Shown here one piece after another: positions 1 through 4,732 of a stretch of DNA of 5,235 nt. Positions within the stretch are counted from its first letter, which is position 1. Each line of letters starts with the position of its first letter. Origin of the DNA: Ruminococcaceae bacterium UBA5423. Lineage in GTDB: Bacteria > Bacillota > Clostridia > Oscillospirales > Acutalibacteraceae. The position numbers and the translations under genes were made by a program. Under the pieces are notes generated by a model that did no database searches, was not told where the DNA came from, and saw only the letters and a list, made by a program, of their open reading frames with translations. The stretch covers positions 4,983-10,217 of the forward strand of contig DHNF01000031.1 in NCBI GenBank assembly GCA_002409375.1. The letters are read 5' to 3'.

Positions 1-69
1 GGCAAGGAGGAAACGCAAGTCCGGCGCGAAAAGAACCGGAAAGATAAGAAGTTTTTAGTCGGATATTAG
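1..69 (+). other. left edge: possible 3' end of a convergent gene
   Basis: This short purine-rich stretch is open from the window edge in all three plus frames. Frame 1 ends at TAG 67-69 with a highly charged tail ending KKFLVGY, frame 2 ends at 56-58 with a Lys/Arg-rich tail, and frame 3 ends at 45-47. Any of these could be the C-terminal end of a gene running towards the ligase gene, but 50-70 bases cannot decide between them or exclude plain intergenic DNA. The last bases of frame 1 lie inside the repeat arm at 49-76. That would mean the repeat supplies the final codons if this frame is real. No function can be given. Confidence 0.2.
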
Positions 70-76
70 TATTAGT
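36..76. repeat. half copy of inverted-repeat element, overlapping ligase stop codon
   Basis: Positions 49-76 match 1527-1554 at 26 of 28 bases, in the same orientation; the differences are at 64 and 73. The conserved core reads TTTTTAGTCGGATATTAGTA. The opposite arm, present in the copy at 1500-1519, is mostly missing here. Only a CCGGAAAGAT stretch at 36-45 resembles its loop-proximal end, so this looks like a decayed or truncated copy. The TAA stop of the ligase gene (72-74) lies within the repeat. Confidence 0.75.
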
Positions 77-1388
77 CTCTTAAATCGACAATGCGTTGTG
101 CTTTGCCGGTAAAACGCTCAATTGTTTTGGGTTCAACAAGGCTTACTGCAATCTCAATTCCCAGTATGGATTTTACGCGGTCATGCACGCGCTTTTGCAG
201 CGCTTCAAGCTCAGCATAACGCTCAAGCAGTGTGCCGTCAATAAGCTCGACACGCACCTCGAGTTGATCGGCAAAATTCTCCCTTGTGACAACAAGCTGA
301 TAGTGTGGGCTGATTTCTGTAATCCCAATAAGAGCACTTTCAACCTGTGTTGGAAAAACATTAACACCGCGTATAATAAGCATGTCGTCGCAGCGACCGA
401 TTATTTTGTTCATGCGCGCATTTGTCCTGCCACATTCACAAGGGTCGTAATTGATACGGGTAATGTCTTTAGTACGGTAGCGAAGCATTGGAATACCGCG
501 CTTTGTCAATGTTGTAACAACCAATTCTCCGGTCTGCCCTTTATCGAGAACCTCAAGGGTGTTCGAGTCAATAATTTCACATAAAAAATGATCCTCGTTA
601 ATATGTAAGCCGTTTCTATACCGGCACTCTCCCGAAATACCCGGACCGTTGAGCTCGGACATACCATAATTGTCGGTTGCAAAAAATCCGCCGCCCCATC
701 TTTGTTCAACTTGACAGCGCATTTCGGGCGTACAGCCCTCGCTGCCAAGCAGACCAAGCTTTAGACGGTATTGGTCAGCAGGATACTCATCCCACATTTC
801 CCTGGCCGTCTCGGCAAGATACAGGCAATAGGAGGGGGTTGCAACTATTGTGTCAGTGCCAAAATCGCGCATAAATTTAAGTTGCTTTACGGTATTTCCT
901 GACGAAGCAGGTATGACAGATGCACCTATCTTCTCCAGTCCGTAATGCAAGCCAATTGCACCGGTAAACATTCCGTAACCAAAGCAAATTTGCACCAGAG
1001 AATTCTCGTCTGCACCCGCTGCCACGACAATGCGTGCAACCTGCTCGGTCCAATTCTCCATATCTTCGCGTGTGTACCCTACTACGGTCGGGTTGCCGGT
1101 AGTACCCGATGAGGCATGTATACGCACGATATCCTTAAGCGGCACACTGAACATTCCAAACGGATAGTTGTCGCGCAAATCTTCTTTGGTCGTATACGGA
1201 ATGTACTTAATGTCTGATAATGTTTTTATCTTATCTGCAGTTACGCCCGCCTTTTTTAGTCTGCGATGATAAAATTCGACATTCTTGTCGCAGTAATCAA
1301 CAAGCGCGCGTAGGCGAGTCAATTGAAGACTTTGCATTTCGCTGCGCTGCATACATTCCAGGTCACGGTTCCAAATTTGGTTTTGCAT
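72..1388 (-). CDS. paaK: phenylacetate-CoA ligase family protein (AMP-forming)
   Basis: This is a member of the adenylate-forming (ANL) superfamily, closest in pattern to phenylacetate-CoA ligase. The family activates an aryl acid with ATP to an acyl-adenylate and then makes the CoA thioester in the cytoplasm. At 438 residues it has the usual full PaaK length. Visible motifs, in order, are the P-loop SSGTTGNPTVVGYT (93-106), YGMSE (241-245), YRTKD (304-308), a CxCGR element (317-321), the hinge region GRCDDMLIIRG (331-341) followed by VFPTQVE (344-350), and the C-terminal catalytic lysine K429 in RFTGKAQRIV. All key residues appear intact. The start ATG at 1386-1388 is preceded by AAGAAGGG (1399-1406) with a rather long 10-base gap. 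The gene has its own promoter (1432-1460), so it need not depend on readthrough from the symporter gene upstream. The exact acid is not readable from sequence: phenylacetate, indoleacetate or another aryl acid are all possible. No other phenylacetate-degradation gene is in the window. Confidence 0.93.
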   Translation of the reverse strand: MQNQIWNRDLECMQRSEMQSLQLTRLRALVDYCDKNVEFYHRRLKKAGVTADKIKTLSDIKYIPYTTKEDLRDNYPFGMFSVPLKDIVRIHASSGTTGNPTVVGYTREDMENWTEQVARIVVAAGADENSLVQICFGYGMFTGAIGLHYGLEKIGASVIPASSGNTVKQLKFMRDFGTDTIVATPSYCLYLAETAREMWDEYPADQYRLKLGLLGSEGCTPEMRCQVEQRWGGGFFATDNYGMSELNGPGISGECRYRNGLHINEDHFLCEIIDSNTLEVLDKGQTGELVVTTLTKRGIPMLRYRTKDITRINYDPCECGRTNARMNKIIGRCDDMLIIRGVNVFPTQVESALIGITEISPHYQLVVTRENFADQLEVRVELIDGTLLERYAELEALQKRVHDRVKSILGIEIAVSLVEPKTIERFTGKAQRIVDLRD

Positions 1389-1431
1389 ATTTATCCGGCC
1401 CTTCTTTTGTTTATCTTTATCGATTTAAACC

Positions 1432-1460
1432 ATTATACTAACATTTTAGAATGTTGTAAA
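1432..1460 (-). promoter_or_regulatory. predicted sigma-A promoter of the ligase gene
   Basis: Read on the minus strand, the -35 box is TTTACA (1455-1460, 5 of 6 to consensus) and the -10 box is TATAAT (1432-1437, perfect), with a 17-bp spacer. Transcription would start near 1425, giving a leader of about 37 bases to the ATG at 1388. This is the best promoter match in the window. The spacer holds a perfect dyad, listed separately. Confidence 0.75.
1440..1455. promoter_or_regulatory. dyad in the promoter spacer, candidate operator
   Basis: AACATT (1440-1445) and AATGTT (1450-1455) form a perfect 6-4-6 inverted repeat. It fills almost all of the 17-bp spacer between the -35 and -10 boxes of the ligase promoter and touches the -35 box. 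A protein bound here could block polymerase, or a MerR-type regulator could remodel the spacer, although MerR promoters usually have 19-20 bp spacers. No regulator for it can be named. Confidence 0.45.
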
Positions 1461-1470
1461 GTGACAAAGC

Positions 1471-1497
1471 AATGACCGCCCGTTCCGGGCAGCCATT
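1471..1497 (-). terminator. hairpin downstream of the symporter gene, possible terminator
   Basis: In minus-strand RNA, 1471-1482 pairs with 1486-1497 as a 12-bp stem around a GAA triloop. Ten pairs are Watson-Crick, including a GCCCG/CGGGC core, and two are G-U. In plus-strand RNA the same two positions would be A-C mismatches, so the structure favours minus-strand transcription, the direction of the symporter gene. The following sequence GCTTTGTCACTTT is a weak, interrupted U-tract. It sits just before the -35 box of the ligase promoter, which fits a boundary between two transcription units. Termination efficiency is uncertain. Confidence 0.45.
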
Positions 1498-1499
1498 TA

Positions 1500-1550
1500 A
1501 TACTAATATCCGATTAAAAGATTATTAAGTTTTTAGTCGGACATTAGTAT
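1500..1550. repeat. imperfect long inverted repeat (palindromic element)
   Basis: The arms 1500-1519 and 1531-1550 pair over 20 positions with 18 Watson-Crick pairs, around an 11-base loop (1520-1530). On either strand one of the two imperfect positions is a G-U wobble and the other an A-C mismatch. The right arm recurs at 49-76. The element begins 18 bases beyond the symporter stop codon. No U-tract follows on the minus strand, so it is not a standard intrinsic terminator. It resembles a REP- or MITE-like interspersed palindrome. No transposase is nearby. Confidence 0.8.
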
Positions 1551-1568
1551 AAGTTCCATCAACCGGTA

Positions 1569-3110
1569 TTATTGTGAAACACCTGCAGCAGTCTTGTCAA
1601 TATTAAAAGATGGGTTTGGGAATGAGCCCGTCCATTTTCTGTATACGGCTATTTTACTAACCGCACAACTCAAAACAAACGAGACAACTATTGCCGCACA
1701 GGCGAAATGAGGCCCTAAGTTAGCAATTTTATCAAACCCGGGCAGCGCCGCAGAGGGGAAAAACAGCTTGCTTAATACCGGCGGCAGTGCAACAAAAAAA
1801 CCGCCAAGCATACCTGCCCACGCGCCTGCGCGGTTGATGCCTTTCCAGTAAAGTGACAGCAAATACGGCACTAAAAAGCAGCCCGACAAAATGCCCCATG
1901 AATATGACATCATATCGAGTATCGGTGTCTTGCTGTTGGCAATAATATATGAAAGTGCAATAAATAAGCCGCAAAGAGTTTTGGTAATGACCGTGACCTT
2001 ATTTGAATCCAATTTAGGGAATAGCCGAGGATGGATAAAATCCATAGAAAGAGTGGACGACGCAGAAAGCGTAATTGAGCAAAGAGTTGAAACTGAAGCC
2101 GAAATTAAAAGCACCACGACAAGCCCCAGCAGTATGGTAGGGAGTCCGGCGTCACTTAGCATATTCGGTATCAGAAAATCGGCCGAACCTGCTCCACCAC
2201 CTGGCGGCGATGGTAGTTCGGTAAAGAAAAGTCGTGAAAACGACCCAATAAAATATCCGCCGCCAGCTATTAACAACGAAAACAACGCAGAAATAATTGT
2301 GCCGCGTTTCACTTCGCGGTCATCACGAATGCAGTAATATTTATGTATCATCTGAGGCAGCCCCCAGGTACCGAAAGATGTCATTAGTATTGTTGCACCA
2401 AGACCGATATATTCTTTAACTCCAAGATTAAGCTTAGATGTTTCGATCGACAGAGCTTTAAGCCCTGCACTTAAACCACCAACATGGCTACAACGGATAA
2501 CAGCGATAATAAGAGCTAAAACTCCCACTATCATTATGATACCCTGTACAAAATCCGCTTTTAGTGTGGCGACATAACCACCCAAAACCACAATCGCCAA
2601 CGCAGCCAGTGCAATCACAATCATGCAAACCTGTTCATTAATACCAAGCAGCACCACACAGACACTTGTAAGCCCTTTATATACTGATGCCGAATAAGGC
2701 AGCAAAAATATAAATATAACAGCAACTGCAAAGCTTTTCATTACAACGCTTTCAAATCGCTTGTCAAAAAACTGCGGCATGGATTTTATATTATGACTGC
2801 GGGTGATTTCACGTGTGCGTCGTGCAAGCACTATCCACGCAAGAAGCGAGCCGAAAACAGCGTTTCCGATCCCAACTAATGAGCCCCACAATCCGTATTT
2901 CCACCCGGTTACGCCGGCATACCCAACAAACATAACAGCTGAAAAATATGATGTTCCGTATGAAAGTGCAGACATCCATGCCCCTGCATTGCGGCCACCT
3001 ACTGTAAAATCTGATATACTTTTTGTACTTCGGGAGTTAAGCAAGCCTATTGCAAGCATAAGCACCGAGTATGCTCCAATCGTTACCCAAATTATAGTTT
3101 CTTTTGACAT
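1569..3110 (-). CDS. sodium:solute symporter family (SSS) transporter
   Basis: This is an integral membrane transporter of the sodium:solute symporter family (PutP/PanF/SGLT group, LeuT fold), expected to couple Na+ entry to uptake of a small solute. The 513-residue protein shows about 13 hydrophobic segments, roughly at 6-24, 46-68, 76-96, 125-145, 160-180, 188-205, 235-258, 270-292, 322-350, 375-391, 398-421, 427-450 and 464-490. The first helix of the core fold carries SALSYGTSYFSAVMFVGYAG (48-66 region). The eighth core helix carries the Ser-Thr pair S341-T342, which matches the Na2-site pair in PutP. A Gly/Pro-rich loop lies near 299-309. The start at 3108-3110 (MSKETIIW) is preferred over an in-frame ATG nine codons upstream, because GGAGGG (3117-3122) sits six bases before it. 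Substrate cannot be assigned. The neighbouring CoA ligase makes an organic acid plausible. Confidence 0.92.
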   Translation of the reverse strand: MSKETIIWVTIGAYSVLMLAIGLLNSRSTKSISDFTVGGRNAGAWMSALSYGTSYFSAVMFVGYAGVTGWKYGLWGSLVGIGNAVFGSLLAWIVLARRTREITRSHNIKSMPQFFDKRFESVVMKSFAVAVIFIFLLPYSASVYKGLTSVCVVLLGINEQVCMIVIALAALAIVVLGGYVATLKADFVQGIIMIVGVLALIIAVIRCSHVGGLSAGLKALSIETSKLNLGVKEYIGLGATILMTSFGTWGLPQMIHKYYCIRDDREVKRGTIISALFSLLIAGGGYFIGSFSRLFFTELPSPPGGGAGSADFLIPNMLSDAGLPTILLGLVVVLLISASVSTLCSITLSASSTLSMDFIHPRLFPKLDSNKVTVITKTLCGLFIALSYIIANSKTPILDMMSYSWGILSGCFLVPYLLSLYWKGINRAGAWAGMLGGFFVALPPVLSKLFFPSAALPGFDKIANLGPHFACAAIVVSFVLSCAVSKIAVYRKWTGSFPNPSFNIDKTAAGVSQ

Positions 3111-3116
3111 ATGACA

Positions 3117-3122
3117 CCCTCC
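3117..3122 (-). promoter_or_regulatory. ribosome binding site fixing the symporter start
   Basis: Minus-strand GGAGGG is followed by six bases (TGTCAT) and the ATG at 3110. This decides for the shorter N-terminus MSKET over the upstream in-frame ATG at 3135-3137, which would also fall inside the palindrome. Confidence 0.85.
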
Positions 3123-3134
3123 ATACCGCTTTTG

Positions 3135-3161
3135 CACTTTAAACCGCTGCGGTTTAAAGTG
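3135..3161. promoter_or_regulatory. perfect 27-bp palindrome at symporter transcription start, candidate operator or leader hairpin
   Basis: The arms CACTTTAAACCGC (3135-3147) and GCGGTTTAAAGTG (3149-3161) are exact reverse complements around the single base at 3148. With the predicted symporter start near 3165, the palindrome would cover about +4 to +30 of the transcript. That is a classic place for a repressor to block polymerase. In RNA, the arms would form a strong hairpin about 13 bases upstream of the ribosome binding site. No U-run follows on either strand, so an intrinsic terminator is unlikely. Confidence 0.7.
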
Positions 3162-3171
3162 AACAAATCAT

Positions 3172-3200
3172 ATAGTACAGCATTGATAACAAAAATGCAA
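3172..3200 (-). promoter_or_regulatory. predicted promoter of the symporter gene
   Basis: On the minus strand, TTGCAT (3195-3200) and TACTAT (3172-3177) are separated by 17 bp. The boxes match the sigma-A consensus at 3 of 6 and 4 of 6 positions, so the case rests mainly on spacing and location. Transcription would start near 3165, just ahead of the palindrome at 3135-3161. A weak promoter is compatible with control by an activator. Confidence 0.45.
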
Positions 3201-3225
3201 GTCGATATTTTATTTTCATGGGGTG

Positions 3226-3254
3226 TTGATTTGCGGCATTTATTGGGATATACT
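3226..3254 (+). promoter_or_regulatory. predicted promoter of the zinc-ribbon/AraC operon
   Basis: TTGATT (3226-3231) and TATACT (3249-3254) are spaced by 17 bp and match the consensus at 4 of 6 and 5 of 6 positions. The start would lie near 3261, about 32 bases before the ATG at 3293. It is back-to-back with the symporter promoter, with 25 bp between the two -35 boxes, so one bound regulator could affect both. Confidence 0.6.
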
Positions 3255-3292
3255 GGAACAGGCTCAAAATTAACTACACTGGGAGGAGAACG

Positions 3293-3652
3293 ATGTTCTT
3301 TTTATTTGGAACCGGGACAAAGCAAAAGGATATGGGGCGTTTTTTGAATATTCCCTGTTTATTCTGTAACGAAAGACATACAATGCTGCTTTCAAAGCAT
3401 TACAGCTATTTTCATGTTTTTTTTATACCGATATTCAGGTATAACACGACATATTATCTTTCGTGCTCCGACTGTTCGGCAGTCTATAAATTAGTCAGCG
3501 ACAAGGCGCGACAGCTTAGCCGCGATGCTTTAACGACTATTGAATCGCATGATATGACGGTTATAAAGGGAGGTTTTGCAGTTTGTGCACACTGTGGTGC
3601 TCAAATACAGCATGATAATGTTTATTGCCCACAATGCGGGCATAAAATTTAA
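3293..3652 (+). CDS. small zinc-ribbon protein (zinc-ribbon_15-like)
   Basis: This 119-residue protein has four CxxC pairs: C22/C25, C58/C61, C98/C101 and C112/C115. The last two form a compact rubredoxin-like zinc ribbon at the C-terminus (CAHCG ... CPQCG). The N-terminal part, with FFLFGTGTKQK, an early CxxC, HVFFIPIFRYN (41-51) and LSCSDCSAVYKL (56-67), follows the pattern of small bacterial zinc-ribbon proteins often grouped as zinc_ribbon_15. The family's function is unknown to me. Each half probably binds one Zn2+, giving two sites (inference). The hydrophobic FFIPIF patch is a family trait and too short for a membrane span. GGAGG (3282-3286) lies six bases before the ATG and supports the start. 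The AraC gene begins 36 bases downstream with no evident terminator between, so co-transcription is likely. No catalytic motif is visible; a binding or regulatory role is only a guess. Confidence 0.88.
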   Translation: MFFLFGTGTKQKDMGRFLNIPCLFCNERHTMLLSKHYSYFHVFFIPIFRYNTTYYLSCSDCSAVYKLVSDKARQLSRDALTTIESHDMTVIKGGFAVCAHCGAQIQHDNVYCPQCGHKI

Positions 3653-3688
3653 AAAATACTGATATAAAGGGTTAAAGGATGTGTTACC

Positions 3689-4573
3689 ATGTCGGCGCAA
3701 TGCTGTTATAAGACCAACAACCTACCAATTTTTTTTAACAGCAATGAGAATTTGGTTAATCCACCGCCTAAAGACCACTTGCAGCTCGTTTTAATTGAGA
3801 GCGGCTGCACATCAATCCAAATTAACCGTTGCAGATGCTTTATACAATCGGGTGCGCTGATTTTTCGATGTGCCGATACACAAGCGCATGTGTTTTATAA
3901 CAAAAAATTAAAGGCTAAGTCAATTGCATTTAAACCCGAGATATTTGAGCTTCAAAAGCATAATTTTTTAGCAGATAAAAGAAAAGCACATTTTTTTCAA
4001 GAGCTTCCTCTTTATTTGTTCTTTGAGGTCAACCCGGCGTATGTAGGTGTACTGCCAATTGACAATATTTCCAGTCCAAAAGTGTATGCTCTTTTTTCGT
4101 CGGCAATTTACGAATTGGAAAACAAGCCGGACAATAACTGGCAAAGTCGCGTGCTTGTAAATCTAATTGAGTTATTGCTGCTTTCAGATGATGAATACAA
4201 GCGTTTCACTAACAAAGAAAACCTCACAACATCAATTGCCCACCTAACTTTAGAATATATCCGTGCGCATTATGATAAAGATATATCAATCAGTTTGCTG
4301 TGCCGGACTTTTCATACCAACCATACAACGCTTCTTCGTGGCTTTCGTGAGTTGACCGGTACAACAGTCGGGCAATATTTAATCGACTACAGGCTTAAGC
4401 TGGTGTGTGAGGCTTTAATATATACATCACTGACATTAGGTGAAATAGCATTAAAATTCGGATTTAAACGGGCATCTTATATGTCTCGCGTGTTCCGCAA
4501 TCGGATAGGGGTGACGCCCGGACAATATCGCCAAAATCGCGCCTGCTTGTCTTGCAACCGCGCGAAAGATTAA
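3689..4573 (+). CDS. AraC-family transcriptional regulator
   Basis: This 294-residue protein has the two-part build of AraC/XylS regulators. Residues 1 to about 170 form an N-terminal sensing or dimerisation region with no clear motif, probably cupin-like. Residues about 181-282 form the DNA-binding domain with two helix-turn-helix motifs. The first covers about 199-222 (ISISLLCRTFHTNHTTLLRGF). The second covers about 248-281 and includes the family signature region GEIALKFGFKRASYMSRVFR and then GVTPGQYR. A short tail with C286 and C289 follows. The N-terminal half is also rich in cysteine (C5, C6, C40, C48, C50, C61), which is notable but not diagnostic. AAAGGA (3674-3679) lies nine bases before the ATG. 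The gene follows the zinc-ribbon gene closely and is divergent from the symporter, the usual layout for a regulator of the adjacent transporter. Its effector is unknown; the solute of the symporter or the ligase substrate is a reasonable guess. Confidence 0.93.
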   Translation: MSAQCCYKTNNLPIFFNSNENLVNPPPKDHLQLVLIESGCTSIQINRCRCFIQSGALIFRCADTQAHVFYNKKLKAKSIAFKPEIFELQKHNFLADKRKAHFFQELPLYLFFEVNPAYVGVLPIDNISSPKVYALFSSAIYELENKPDNNWQSRVLVNLIELLLLSDDEYKRFTNKENLTTSIAHLTLEYIRAHYDKDISISLLCRTFHTNHTTLLRGFRELTGTTVGQYLIDYRLKLVCEALIYTSLTLGEIALKFGFKRASYMSRVFRNRIGVTPGQYRQNRACLSCNRAKD

Positions 4574-4629
4574 CTAATTCTTATTTAACCATGTAGGAAA
4601 TGCATAAGCGGCTTGAAATTATTTCCGTC

Positions 4630-4658
4630 TTGCACTTTGTACCCATTGCCTTTATACT
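4630..4658 (+). promoter_or_regulatory. predicted promoter of the phospholipase-like gene
   Basis: TTGCAC (4630-4635) and TATACT (4653-4658) are separated by 17 bp. The -10 box matches 5 of 6 positions and the -35 box only 3 of 6. Transcription would begin near 4665, giving a leader of about 68 bases that contains the hairpin at 4684-4704. The site implies that the downstream gene can be expressed apart from the AraC operon. Confidence 0.45.
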
Positions 4659-4683
4659 GTATTTTACTGACGCAAAAATCTGG

Positions 4684-4704
4684 CTGCCCTTTTTTGCAGG
4701 GCAG
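4684..4704 (+). other. small inverted repeat in the leader of the phospholipase-like gene
   Basis: CTGCCC (4684-4689) and GGGCAG (4699-4704) form a perfect 6-bp stem around a T-rich nine-base loop. In the plus direction no U-run follows, so it is not a typical terminator of the AraC operon. In the minus direction a short T-run (ATTTTTG) follows three bases after the stem, but no minus-strand gene needs it. It may be a leader structure or chance. Confidence 0.3.
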
Positions 4705-4732
4705 AGGCGGTCATCGAAAGGCATGGTAAAAT

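Noticed and set aside
96..584. Long plus-strand open frame inside the ligase gene
   Set aside because: It lies wholly antisense to a clear, motif-complete ligase gene, has no ribosome binding site and no recognisable domain.
1500..1550. Inverted repeat considered as an integron attC site or a plain intrinsic terminator
   Set aside because: The integron core motifs are absent and no U-tract follows the stem on the minus strand.
1891..2337. Plus-strand open frame of 148 codons antisense to the symporter
   Set aside because: It is the mirror of a hydrophobic transporter frame, low in family-like features, with no promoter or ribosome binding site.
3111..3347. Plus-strand open frame across the divergent promoter region
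   Set aside because: It runs through the palindrome and both promoters and overlaps the zinc-ribbon start, which has a much better ribosome binding site.
3628..3644. Small TGCCC/GGGCA hairpin near the end of the zinc-ribbon gene, considered as a terminator
   Set aside because: The 5-bp stem is within the codons of the last CxxC, and only TAAAATTT follows; it is better explained by coding sequence.
3653..3688. Separate promoter for the AraC gene
   Set aside because: The 36-base gap is AT-rich but shows no -35/-10 pair with acceptable spacing; readthrough from 3226-3254 is simpler.
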